Shown: positions 1 through 9,764 of the stretch, one piece after another
Layout of the letters: each line of letters starts with the position of its first letter
Numbering within the stretch: position 1 is the stretch's first letter
Assembly: GCF_031846305.1 (NCBI RefSeq)
Contig: NZ_JAVRHY010000010.1
Location: 1 to 64,000 of the forward strand
Source of the DNA: Spectribacter acetivorans
GTDB lineage: Bacteria > Pseudomonadota > Gammaproteobacteria > Nevskiales > Salinisphaeraceae
DNA: 64,000 nt
Direction of reading: 5' to 3'
Notes under the pieces: model-generated
The model's database searches: none
What the model was told of the DNA's origin: nothing
Seen by the model: only the letters and a program-made list of their open reading frames with translations
Program-made: the position numbers and the translations under genes

Positions 1-28
1 GGCGCCCCGCCGAAACGGGGCGCCTTTA
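1..28. terminator. hairpin at window edge, possible terminator
   Basis: A perfect 9-bp inverted repeat (GGCGCCCCG at 1-9 with CGGGGCGCC at 16-24, 6-base loop) is followed on the plus strand by TTTA. It lies 40 bases beyond the aspS stop codon. It could end transcription of a plus-strand gene outside the window, or of aspS, whose downstream side is cut off. The short T-run makes this a moderate call. Confidence 0.45.
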
Positions 29-68
29 CAGTCATGGCCGACCGAGCCGGTGCCGGCGGCAGTCCGCG

Positions 69-1856
<1,788 letters not shown>

Positions 1857-1931
1857 GGGGTGTCGGGCTCCGCGCCAGTGTCAAAGGCGCGCAATACTAA
1901 ATGAAGCGGGCCGGGATGCCCACCGCGACCG

Positions 1932-2570
1932 TTACGGCGCGATGCTCGTAGGACCGCCGGGGGGTGCAGCATCAGCGGCGGATTCGGGCGTGACCACGCC
2001 CAGGGAAATCACCATCCGCAAACCATCCTCCACCGACATGTCCAGCTCGATGATGTCCTCGCGGGGCACCAGCACCACATAACCCGAAGTGGGGTTTGGC
2101 GCGGTCGGAATGAACACGGTGAGCACTTCCTGGGAGGTTTTCGCCTGCACCTCGCCGACCGGGCTGCCGGTCTGAAACGCCAGGGTCCACATCCCGCGCC
2201 GCGGGTATTCCACCATCAGCACCTGCCGGAAGGACGACCCGTGATCGCCCAGCACGGTTTCCGCCAGCCGCTTGACCCCCGAGTAAACGGTTCGTACCAG
2301 CGGCACGCGACCCAGCAGCGACTCGGCCCAGCTCACCAGACGCCGGCCGAACAGATTGGCCGCAAGCGCCCCGGTGGCCAGCACCAGAACCAGACTGAGC
2401 AGAATGCCCAATCCCGGTATCGCGAAACCGAGCAGCGCCTCCGGCCGCCAGGCCGGCGGCACCAGCAGCAGTGACCGGTCGAGAAAGCCGACCAGCAACT
2501 GCAGAACAACGAGGGTGGCAACCAGCGGCAGCCAGACCAGCAGGCCGGCGATCAGCCACCGGCGCAACAT
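1932..2570 (-). CDS. DUF502 family membrane protein
   Basis: A 212-residue protein with two hydrophobic segments, at about 5-28 and 48-72, followed by a conserved-looking soluble region (GRVPLVRTVYSGVKRLAETV near 88-107). This matches the DUF502 family, which commonly sits between a FmdB zinc-ribbon gene and aspS in gammaproteobacteria. The molecular function is unknown; an inner-membrane location is inferred from the hydrophobic segments. Its ATG shares one base with the TGA of the upstream fmdB-like gene, so the two are probably translationally coupled. The aspS start is 75 bases downstream on the same strand. Confidence 0.85.
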   Translation of the reverse strand: MLRRWLIAGLLVWLPLVATLVVLQLLVGFLDRSLLLVPPAWRPEALLGFAIPGLGILLSLVLVLATGALAANLFGRRLVSWAESLLGRVPLVRTVYSGVKRLAETVLGDHGSSFRQVLMVEYPRRGMWTLAFQTGSPVGEVQAKTSQEVLTVFIPTAPNPTSGYVVLVPREDIIELDMSVEDGLRMVISLGVVTPESAADAAPPGGPTSIAP

Positions 2571-2920
2571 CAGCCGGTGCCGGTGCCGGTGCCGGTGCCG
2601 GTGCTGGTCTTCTTGTCTTTCTTGTCGCTTTTGGCCGTGCTGTCGGACTTGCCGGCAGACGAGGACTTGCTGTCGCCCCCGCTGTCGGACTTGCCGCTAT
2701 CGGCCTTGTTCTCGGCGCCGGCAAGATTGCGCTTGCCATCCTTCTTGAAGTCGGTCTCGTACCAGCCGCTGCCGGCAAGCCGGAACCCGGCGGCCGAGAT
2801 CTTGCGCTTGAGCGACGGCTTGTCGCAGTCAGGGCAATCTTTCAGCGGGTCATCCGCCATCCGCTGCAGACGCTCGATTTCGGCGCCGCAGGACTCGCAA
2901 ACGTATTCGTAAATCGGCAT
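2570..2920 (-). CDS. FmdB-family zinc ribbon protein
   Basis: A 116-residue protein opening with MPIYEYVCESCG and continuing to CPDCDKP, the two CxxC pairs of the FmdB/CxxC_CXXC_SSSS regulatory-protein family that bind zinc. The rest is a low-complexity tail rich in Lys, Ser, Asp and Gly, ending in a run of Gly-Thr dipeptides encoded by a hexanucleotide repeat. An upstream ATG at 2956 is in frame, but the family always starts at MPIYEY, so 2920 was chosen. The role is unknown; the family was first named as a putative regulator. It heads the fmdB-DUF502-aspS group. Confidence 0.88.
   Translation of the reverse strand: MPIYEYVCESCGAEIERLQRMADDPLKDCPDCDKPSLKRKISAAGFRLAGSGWYETDFKKDGKRNLAGAENKADSGKSDSGGDSKSSSAGKSDSTAKSDKKDKKTSTGTGTGTGTG
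2574..2603. repeat. hexanucleotide tandem repeat (CCGGTG)5
   Basis: Five perfect copies of CCGGTG (plus-strand reading) are followed by one degenerate copy. The array lies inside the 3' end of the FmdB-like gene, where it encodes the Gly-Thr dipeptide tail. The unit is six bases, so gain or loss of copies changes tail length without shifting the frame. Confidence 0.85.
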
Positions 2921-2999
2921 GTTGCTATCACCCAGGGGCGGGGGTTCCCGCGTCACCCGCCCAAATTAAGGCCAGTGGCGGGAAAAGCAAGCCCTCGGA

Positions 3000-4340
3000 T
3001 CACACTGGCGCCGGATTTCCCGCGGCGCGGCCGATGCCGTAATAGGTAAATCCCTCGCGCCGCAGATAGTCCGGCTCGTAGATATTGCGCCCATCCACGA
3101 TAACCGGCTGGGCCATAAGTGTCTTGAGCTCGTCGAAATCCGGGCTGCGGAAGATATGCCATTCGGTGACCACCACCAGGGCATCGACATCCCGGGCGGC
3201 ATCCAGCGCGCTGTCGCACAGGGCCAGATCCGCTCTGTCGCCGTAGATTCGCCGTGCCTCGCCCGTGGCTTCCGGATCGAATGCCCGTACCGACGCGCCG
3301 GCCTCCCAGAGCGCTTCCATCAATGTTCGGCTCGGGGCCTCCCGCATGTCGTCTGTATTGGGCTTGAACGCCAGCCCCCAGACGCCGATGGTCCGGCCCG
3401 CGAGATCACCGAAATGCGCCTGCAGCCGCTCGAATAGCACCCGCTTCTGGCGCATATTGACACCCTCGATCGCGTCCAGCAGCGCTGGCTCGTAACCGTG
3501 CTGTTTGGATGTGCTGCCCAACGCCCGCACGTCCTTGGGGAAACAGGAGCCACCAAATCCGCAGCCCGGATAAATAAAGTGATAACCAATCCGGTGATCC
3601 GCCCCGATGGCCGTCCGTACCCGCTCGATATCGGCGCCCACCCGATCGGATATCTGAGCCAGCTCGTTCATCATGCTGACCTTGGCGGCCAGCATGATGT
3701 TGGCGGCGTACTTGGTCAGCTCGGCCGAGCGGATATCCATGACCATGCAGCGGTCACGGCTGCGGTTATAGGGCGCGTACAGCGCGCGCAAGTGGTCCGC
3801 GGCGCGCTCGTTGTCCACCCCGATCACCACCCGGTCAGGCTTCATGAAATCCTCGATCGCGGCCCCCTCTTTCAGGAATTCTGGGTTCGAGGCCACATCG
3901 AATTCCGGCGACACGTCACGCGCGTCGAGCGCGGCGCGAATCGTGGCGCGCACTTCATCGGCCGTGCCCACCGGCACCGTGGACTTGGTGATGACCAATC
4001 TGTATTCGGTCATGTAGCGACCGATCGTGTCCGCGACCTGGCGTACGTACTGAAGGTCGGCGGCGCCACTCTCGTCCGAGGGGGTGCCGACCGCAATGAA
4101 CTGGAGCCTGCCGTGAGCCACGGCCGCTTCCGCATCGGTGGTGAAGGTCAGACGTCCGGCGTTCACGTTACCCGTCACCAAGGCGTCGAGGCCGGGTTCA
4201 TAGATCGGGACGTCGCCGCGCGACAGTTGTGCGACCCGGTCTGCGTCAATGTCGACGCAAACAACGTGATTGCCCGTTTCCGCAAGACAGGCGCCGGTCA
4301 CCAGACCGACATATCCGGTTCCGAAGATCGTGATGCGCAA
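3000..4340 (-). CDS. UDP-glucose 6-dehydrogenase
   Basis: About 446 residues. It oxidises UDP-glucose (or a related UDP-sugar) to the uronic acid with two NAD+, supplying envelope polysaccharide synthesis. A Rossmann motif GTGYVG lies at 7-12 and the catalytic cysteine is in GCGFGGSCFPKD (Cys266); the central and UDP-binding domains are complete. The start is uncertain. The family begins directly at MRITIFGTGYVG, which here requires a TTG at 4340; an in-frame ATG at 4379 would add 13 unlikely residues. UDP-glucose is the most probable substrate, but the UDP-GlcNAc dehydrogenase WbpA belongs to the same superfamily, and a WbpE-like gene lies just beyond the two tRNAs. Confidence 0.9.
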   Translation of the reverse strand: MRITIFGTGYVGLVTGACLAETGNHVVCVDIDADRVAQLSRGDVPIYEPGLDALVTGNVNAGRLTFTTDAEAAVAHGRLQFIAVGTPSDESGAADLQYVRQVADTIGRYMTEYRLVITKSTVPVGTADEVRATIRAALDARDVSPEFDVASNPEFLKEGAAIEDFMKPDRVVIGVDNERAADHLRALYAPYNRSRDRCMVMDIRSAELTKYAANIMLAAKVSMMNELAQISDRVGADIERVRTAIGADHRIGYHFIYPGCGFGGSCFPKDVRALGSTSKQHGYEPALLDAIEGVNMRQKRVLFERLQAHFGDLAGRTIGVWGLAFKPNTDDMREAPSRTLMEALWEAGASVRAFDPEATGEARRIYGDRADLALCDSALDAARDVDALVVVTEWHIFRSPDFDELKTLMAQPVIVDGRNIYEPDYLRREGFTYYGIGRAAGNPAPV

Positions 4341-4554
4341 CAGAGGCCACCCGTTCAAGGGCGAAGCCTTCGCCAACAAGCAACCCGGAAGAGATTTCGG
4401 GCAGCCGAGGGCTACGGCATCCGCGTGAATTTGAGCGGATGCTAGTCAGAACATGTTGCGTGGATATGACGACGGCGATTTGCCGCAACTTGGTCGCGCG
4501 ACGCGTCCGACTTCGGGAGGCGCTGCGGCGGAAAATCGCCGGAATCGCTTCGAT

Positions 4555-4630
4555 TGGCGTCCCCAAGGGGATTCGAACCCCTGTTACCGCCGTGAAAGGG
4601 CGGTGTCCTAGGCCTCTAGACGATGGGGAC
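4555..4630 (-). tRNA. tRNA-Glu (anticodon UUC)
   Basis: A 76-base cloverleaf with genomically encoded CCA. The acceptor stem GTCCCCA pairs perfectly with TGGGGAC, the anticodon loop is CTTTCAC with anticodon TTC, and the T-loop is GTTCGAATC. It lies 28 bases from tRNA-Ala on the same strand, so the two are probably co-transcribed. Confidence 0.98.
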
Positions 4631-4658
4631 GTATCGAGTCGTTATCGCTGCCGGAGAC

Positions 4659-4734
4659 TGGTGGAGCCAGGGGGATTCGAACCCCCGACCTCAACACTGC
4701 CAGTGTTGCGCTCTCCCAACTGAGCTATGGCCCC
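4659..4734 (-). tRNA. tRNA-Ala (anticodon GGC)
   Basis: A 76-base cloverleaf ending in encoded CCA. The acceptor is GGGGCCA with TGGCTCC (one G-U pair). The anticodon arm is CAACA-CTGGCAG-TGTTG with anticodon GGC, and a standard GGTTCGAATC T-loop follows. It is the promoter-proximal member of the Ala-Glu pair. Confidence 0.98.
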
Positions 4735-4802
4735 GGGTCTCGTCAGCGGCCGCAAATTATAGGGGGCATGGCGCTCGGCCACAACCACTAATTGACGAAT
4801 CT

Positions 4803-5882
4803 CTAGGTCAGCGCGGCTTTCAGGGCCGCCACGACTTCATCCTGCTCCGCTTCGGTCAGATAGGGATGCATGGGCAGGCTCATCACCCGCTCGGCCGCGG
4901 CATCGGCCACCGGCACCGGATCATCCGTGTACAGCGCCGGCTGCTGGTTGAGGGGGACCGGATAATGCACGGCGGTGGGCACACTGGCGTCCTTCAATCG
5001 CGCCTGCACCGCGTCACGCTGATCGACCTGGACCGTGTACTGCGCGTAGACGCTGGTGTTGCCCTCGGCAAGATGCGGCGTCTGCACCAGACCGGCCAGT
5101 GCCGCCGAGTAGCGGGCCCCGAGCTGCCCCCGAACCTGCACTTCATCCTCGAAGATTTCCATCTTCGCCAGCAGCACCGCCGCCTGTAGCGTATCCAGCC
5201 GGCCGTTGATACCCAGACGCGGATGGTGATAACGGCGGTCCTGCCCGTGATTGCGCAATTCCCGCATGCGCCGGTCGAGATCGGGGTCAGTGGTGAACGC
5301 CGCCCCGCCGTCGCCATAGCAGCCCAGGGGTTTGGCCGGGAAGAACGACGTGGCCGAGAGGCTCGACAAGCCGCAGGAACGCCGGCCATGGCGGGTGGCG
5401 CCGAAGCTCTGGGCGCCGTCCTCGATTACCGGCAGCCCGTGTTTCTCGCCAATGCGGGTGAACGCCTCCATGTCGGCGCACTGGCCATAGAGACTCACCG
5501 GCACGATCGCCCGGGTTCGCGGCGTGATCGCGGCTTCCACCAGCCCCGGATCGAGGTTGTAGGTGACCGGGTCGATATCCACGAACACTGGCTTCGCCCC
5601 CAGCAGGGCGATCATTTCCCCGGTGGCAATGAACGTGAACGGCGTGGTGATCACTTCATCGCCCGGCCCGATATCCAGCGCCATCATGGCCACCAGCAGC
5701 GCGTCGGTACCGCTGGACATCGCCACGCAGTGCGGCACGCCCACGTAGTCGGCCAGGCGCGCTTCCAGGGCCTCGATCTCCGGCCCCATGACGTACTGAC
5801 CGTGCTCGAGCACGGCGCGCATGCGCGCATCCACGTCCGCCTGAATCCGGCGGTACTGGGCCTGGAGATCAATGAATTGCAT
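4803..5882 (-). CDS. DegT/DnrJ/EryC1 sugar aminotransferase, WbpE-like
   Basis: A 359-residue PLP-dependent nucleotide-sugar aminotransferase of the DegT/DnrJ/EryC1 family. Long stretches match what I recall of P. aeruginosa WbpE, including TPRTRAIVPVSLYGQCAD, SFFPAKPLGCYGDGGA, HGQDRRYHH and the C-terminal VMSLPMHPYL. WbpE transaminates UDP-3-keto-GlcNAcA from glutamate on the way to UDP-ManNAc(3NAc)A for O-antigen. The PLP lysine is Lys184. The other pathway genes (wbpA, wbpB, wbpD, wbpI) are not adjacent, so substrate identity is inference from similarity. It is transcribed toward the tRNA pair and the UDP-sugar dehydrogenase. Confidence 0.9.
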   Translation of the reverse strand: MQFIDLQAQYRRIQADVDARMRAVLEHGQYVMGPEIEALEARLADYVGVPHCVAMSSGTDALLVAMMALDIGPGDEVITTPFTFIATGEMIALLGAKPVFVDIDPVTYNLDPGLVEAAITPRTRAIVPVSLYGQCADMEAFTRIGEKHGLPVIEDGAQSFGATRHGRRSCGLSSLSATSFFPAKPLGCYGDGGAAFTTDPDLDRRMRELRNHGQDRRYHHPRLGINGRLDTLQAAVLLAKMEIFEDEVQVRGQLGARYSAALAGLVQTPHLAEGNTSVYAQYTVQVDQRDAVQARLKDASVPTAVHYPVPLNQQPALYTDDPVPVADAAAERVMSLPMHPYLTEAEQDEVVAALKAALT

Positions 5883-6003
5883 GAAATCGCTCGCTTGAAC
5901 CAGTCATGCCGGCGGGTGGCCGGCCGCCGCGTAGTCTATCATCGCGCACCCGCGGATCGGCCTTGCGCCGAGCCGTTCAGTCCGCGCCGACCAGCGAGTT
6001 GCC

Positions 6004-6891
6004 ATGCCCGTGCCTGCCGCCTTTGCCATCGTCGTGCTGGTGTGGTCCACCACGCCGCTGGCGGTGAAATGGAGCAGTGGCGGCGGCGTGACCTTTCTCG
6101 AAGGCGTGGCGCTGCGCATGGTGGCCGGCGCCCTGCTGGCCTCGCTCCTGATCCGTGCCTTTGGCCTGACCCGCGACTACTCTGCCGCCGCCTGCCGGAT
6201 GTATGCCTCGGGCGCGCTGGGCTTTTTCGGCGCCATGGGGCTGCTCTACTGGGCGGCGCAGTTCCTGCCCTCGGGGCTGATCGCGGTGGTCTTCGGCGTG
6301 GCGCCACTGTTTGCGGGCCTGTTCGGTGCCCTGATGCTGGGTGAGCGCACGCTGACCCCGTTGCGGGTCGGCGCACTGCTTGCCGCGATGGCCGGCCTCG
6401 CCATCCTCTACCGCGGCGAGATGGCGATCAACGCCGACGCCGCACCGGCCATTGCCGCGCTCGTCGTCGCCACCACCTTCTATGCGCTGAGCAGCGTGCT
6501 GGTGAAACGCCACAGTGTGGTGATGCATCCGCTGTCCCAGGTCGGCGGCGCGCTATGGATTACCGCCATCGGATTCACCCTGGTGTGGGCCGTCACTGAT
6601 GGACAGCTGCCGAGCGAGGCAGCCCCGCGCACGCTGGGCGCCATCGCCTATCTGAGCGTGTTCGGCTCGGTGCTGGGCTTCATGCTGTATTTCCACCTGC
6701 TGGCACGGTTGCCGGTCGCTACCGTGGCCCTGATCCCGCTGATGACCCCGCCCACCGCGCTGACCATCGGCTGGCTGGTGGCCGGCGAACCGCTCACCCG
6801 GCACGCCCTCCTCGGGGCGGCGCTGATCGTTACCGCCCTGGCGATCTACCAGTGGGGCGACGGAGTGTGGCGGCGAGCGTTCAGCCGCTAG
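6004..6891 (+). CDS. EamA/DMT-family transporter
   Basis: A 295-residue, very hydrophobic protein with about ten predicted membrane segments arranged as two EamA repeats. The first repeat opens at VVLVWSTTPLAVKW (about 10-23); the second begins near residue 145. This is the drug/metabolite transporter superfamily, inner-membrane exporters of amino acids, nucleosides or small metabolites. The substrate cannot be assigned from sequence. It is convergent with the ABC1-kinase gene, and their 3' ends overlap by four bases. Confidence 0.88.
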   Translation: MPVPAAFAIVVLVWSTTPLAVKWSSGGGVTFLEGVALRMVAGALLASLLIRAFGLTRDYSAAACRMYASGALGFFGAMGLLYWAAQFLPSGLIAVVFGVAPLFAGLFGALMLGERTLTPLRVGALLAAMAGLAILYRGEMAINADAAPAIAALVVATTFYALSSVLVKRHSVVMHPLSQVGGALWITAIGFTLVWAVTDGQLPSEAAPRTLGAIAYLSVFGSVLGFMLYFHLLARLPVATVALIPLMTPPTALTIGWLVAGEPLTRHALLGAALIVTALAIYQWGDGVWRRAFSR

Positions 6892-8180
6892 ATCTCGTCC
6901 TCACGCCCGTCGGCCACCGCTTCCAGCATGTCGTAGAGCGGCACCCGAGCCTCGATGCCACGCAGCAGCCAGTACATGCCGCTGAGTGTGCGCATCACGA
7001 ACACCAGCTCCGGCGCCGGCCGGAAACGCCGCCAGTGCCGTAGATCGGCCCGGACCTCGGCGCGCAGACGCGTGATCACGCTGCCCTCGGTGAAGTCGTA
7101 GAACGGTTCGGCCTTGACCGCATCGATCGCGGCATGATGATGCCGCTGGTAGATGTCAGCAAACACGTCGGACTCATCAGCAAACGCCGCGGGGTTGACG
7201 ATGCCTAGATCCGCCAGCCCGGCATGCACGCCGGCCCAGTCGTGTGCCAGGCTCGCCGCCAGCACCCGCCGCATGCCTTCTGCCTCGGCCGGCGCCACCC
7301 GCTTGACGCAGCCGAAGTCGTACACGGCCACCCGGCCATCCGCCGTCAGTCCGTAGTTGCCGGGGTGCGGGTCGGCATGCAGCAGCCCGTGGGTAAAGAC
7401 CTGACGCGCCAGGTTGGCCACCAGCGCCTCACCCACCCGGTCGCGCGCGGCCTGATCGGCCTCGCGTAGACCGTCCAGCCGCTCCGCCACGACCTCTTCC
7501 ATGACCAGTACCGACTCGCCGCTGAGCGCGTCCACGGGGGCCGGCAGAACAAAGCCCGGCAGATCCAGCGCACGCATCGCCACCAGGTTGTCGCGTTCGA
7601 TGCGGTAATCGGTTTCCTCCGCCAGGCGATCCCGGACCTCGGCCAGCACCTCGTCCAGGCGCGAGGCGTCGATCGGCAGCAGCCGCGACCAGCGCAGCAG
7701 ACGGCCCAGATTGGCCACGTCGGCATCCACCGAGCCGGCCACTTCCGGATAGCGGATCTTGACCACCGCCGCGCGGCCGTCCGCCAATCGCGCGCGATGC
7801 ACCTGCCCGATGGAGGCCGCCGCCATCGCGGTCTCATCGATCGAATCCACCTGTGCCCATTGATCCGGCCCCCAGGCGGCATCCAGCACCGTACGCATCT
7901 GCTCGAACGGGCGTGGCTGGGCATCGCGCTGCAGGCGGGCCAGCTGCTCGGTCAACTCCGGCGGCAGCAGGTCCTGATACTGGGCGGCCACCTGTCCCAG
8001 CTTCATCGCCGCCCCCTTGAGATTGCCCAGGGTGTCAAACCAGTCCAGCCCGCTCTGGGTCCAGTACTGGGCCCGGTCATAGCCCGGCAGCACCCGCCGG
8101 GCGCCCCGCCCCAGCGTGCGTAGCCCGGCGCCGAACAGCTTGCGCCGGCGGCTGCGCTGATCGCGCTTGTCGTCGCTCAT
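6888..8180 (-). CDS. ABC1/UbiB-family atypical kinase (AarF-like)
   Basis: A 430-residue protein of the ABC1/ADCK/UbiB family. The hallmarks are present: the KxGQ motif (Lys60 to Gln63, in AAMKLGQ), the Ala-rich nucleotide loop AAASIGQVH (about 120-128), the catalytic HADPHPGN and the metal-binding DFGCVK. Family members support ubiquinone synthesis or quinone/lipid handling, with ATPase or weak kinase activity. Unlike classical UbiB there is no obvious C-terminal pair of membrane helices, so this is probably a paralogue and not the ubiquinone-operon copy. Its ATG overlaps the upstream SRPBCC-SDR gene's TGA (ATGA), implying translational coupling. Confidence 0.9.
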   Translation of the reverse strand: MSDDKRDQRSRRRKLFGAGLRTLGRGARRVLPGYDRAQYWTQSGLDWFDTLGNLKGAAMKLGQVAAQYQDLLPPELTEQLARLQRDAQPRPFEQMRTVLDAAWGPDQWAQVDSIDETAMAAASIGQVHRARLADGRAAVVKIRYPEVAGSVDADVANLGRLLRWSRLLPIDASRLDEVLAEVRDRLAEETDYRIERDNLVAMRALDLPGFVLPAPVDALSGESVLVMEEVVAERLDGLREADQAARDRVGEALVANLARQVFTHGLLHADPHPGNYGLTADGRVAVYDFGCVKRVAPAEAEGMRRVLAASLAHDWAGVHAGLADLGIVNPAAFADESDVFADIYQRHHHAAIDAVKAEPFYDFTEGSVITRLRAEVRADLRHWRRFRPAPELVFVMRTLSGMYWLLRGIEARVPLYDMLEAVADGREDEI

Positions 8181-9562
8181 GCTGCCGCCCGCTCTAGCCA
8201 GGCCAGCAGTTGATCGCGTTGCGGCTGCGTCACGGCGGTGCCGGGCAGAATCGCTTTGGGACGAGGCTGACGGTCGAACCAGAACTCGCCAGAGCGCCCT
8301 GCCACCCGCGGACTGCTGGCCAGCCAGACCATGGTGTCGGCGCCCATGCGGGCGTCGCGCAGGCGCCCCTGAAGCCGACGGTTGAACGCCGGCAGCGACT
8401 TCGCCACCCCCGGCGTCGCCGCCCAGCCGGGATGCATGGCGTGAATATTCACCCCGTCAAACTCGGGGGACTGCGCCCAGTGCTCGGTCAGCGCCACCAG
8501 GCCCCGCTTGGCGCGGGCGTACGCCTTCGCGCCATCGAACTCGCCATGATCGAAATTCATGTCATCCAGCGCCAGTGCCTGGGTGTACATCCCGCCGCTG
8601 GCCACATTCACTACCCGTGCCCCGGTCTGCCCGAGCGCCGGCGCCAGCGCGTCGGTAAGCACGAACGGTGATACCAGATTGATCGCCATGCTGCGCTCGA
8701 TACCGTCCTCGGTGAGCACCCGCTCGGCGAACAGCGCCCCGGCGTTGTTGATCAATACATCGATTGACGGCAGATCACGCCGCAAGCACTCGGCCAGGTC
8801 GCGCACCTGGGTCAGCGACAGCATGTCCGCCTGATACGTCCGGATCGTGTCCGCCTCGGTGCCGGAAAAGTCCGCAATCGTCCGGCGGGCTGCCGCCAGC
8901 CGTTCGGCATCCCGGCCGGTGATGGTCACGCTGGCACCCAGCCGGGCCAGCGCCTGCGCCGCGGCCAACCCAAGGCCGCCGGTCGCGCCGGTCACAACCA
9001 CCACCCGGCCGTCCATGAAATCGCTCAATCCCTTGTCCGGCATCGCCCGATAACCGCGCCGCGTGAACTGCACCATGGCGGGAAGCAGCGTCCGGTGCGC
9101 GAGCACGCCCACCGGGTGATCGGACGGCTCGGGCCCCGGCGACAGGGCGGTCTCGAGGCCCGCCACAGCCCGGCGACCCAAGCGGTTGAACCAGGGACGC
9201 AGCCAACGCGCGATATGGCGACCGGGGCCGAGAAAGTGAATCGCCGAGCGGTAATCGATAACGGTCCCGCCGCCATGAGCCGCCAGTTCGATCGTGTCGG
9301 TGACGCGAAATCCGTCACCCCGGCCGCTCAGCACCAGCCGGCGATCGGTCACGATCTCGGACAATTCATACGTCATCGGCACCGACCGCCCGGCAAACGC
9401 CAGCGTCAGATCGAAGCGCGTGCCCACCCCGGCCGCCCCGGGTGTCACCTTGCGCGCACGCTCGACTCCCGGATCCCACTGTTCGCAGGTGGAAAAATCC
9501 ACCAGATACCGAAAGCAGTCGGCAACCGACCTCGGCACGGTCACGCGTTCTTGCAAGAGCAT
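8177..9562 (-). CDS. SRPBCC (polyketide cyclase-like) / short-chain dehydrogenase fusion
   Basis: About 461 residues in two modules. Residues 1-145 look like a START/SRPBCC lipid-binding domain, with the typical opening VTVPRSVADCFRYLVDFSTCEQWDPG. From about 183 on there is a complete classical SDR: TGATGGLG (191-198), NNAG (272-275), Ser322, and YARAK (Tyr348/Lys352). The SDR half resembles the DHRS12-like group. The substrate is probably a hydrophobic ketone or alcohol, but that is inference. The start at 9562 was chosen because the SRPBCC fold begins there; an in-frame ATG at 9637 would add 25 residues of non-domain sequence. It is coupled by ATGA to the ABC1 kinase. Confidence 0.85.
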   Translation of the reverse strand: MLLQERVTVPRSVADCFRYLVDFSTCEQWDPGVERARKVTPGAAGVGTRFDLTLAFAGRSVPMTYELSEIVTDRRLVLSGRGDGFRVTDTIELAAHGGGTVIDYRSAIHFLGPGRHIARWLRPWFNRLGRRAVAGLETALSPGPEPSDHPVGVLAHRTLLPAMVQFTRRGYRAMPDKGLSDFMDGRVVVVTGATGGLGLAAAQALARLGASVTITGRDAERLAAARRTIADFSGTEADTIRTYQADMLSLTQVRDLAECLRRDLPSIDVLINNAGALFAERVLTEDGIERSMAINLVSPFVLTDALAPALGQTGARVVNVASGGMYTQALALDDMNFDHGEFDGAKAYARAKRGLVALTEHWAQSPEFDGVNIHAMHPGWAATPGVAKSLPAFNRRLQGRLRDARMGADTMVWLASSPRVAGRSGEFWFDRQPRPKAILPGTAVTQPQRDQLLAWLERAAA

Positions 9563-9667
9563 GGGCAATGTCCCGTCAGGTTTGCACGCAATACGCCAAC
9601 CGCGGCCGCAGGTATGCGCCCGCGCGTTGACGCTCATCCGAGCGCATCGTATATTGCGCGCCCGATC

Positions 9668-9742
9668 GGGCGGTTAGCTCAGCGGTAGAGCACTGCCTTC
9701 ACACGGCAGGGGTCGCAAGTTCGAACCTTGCACCGCCCACCA
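9668..9742 (+). tRNA. tRNA-Val (anticodon CAC)
   Basis: A 75-base cloverleaf with encoded CCA. The acceptor GGGCGGT pairs with ACCGCCC, the D-arm is GCTCAGCGGTAGAGC, the anticodon arm CTGCC-TTCACAC-GGCAG carries CAC, and the T-loop is GTTCGAACC. It stands alone between divergent and convergent protein genes. No integrase or direct repeat was seen beside it. Confidence 0.97.
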
Positions 9743-9764
9743 TTTCACTCTCCCGATTGGCCGA

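Noticed and set aside
9668..9742. tRNA-Val as an attachment site of an integrated element
   Set aside because: No integrase gene and no duplicated tRNA 3' end were found nearby; flanking genes are ordinary.
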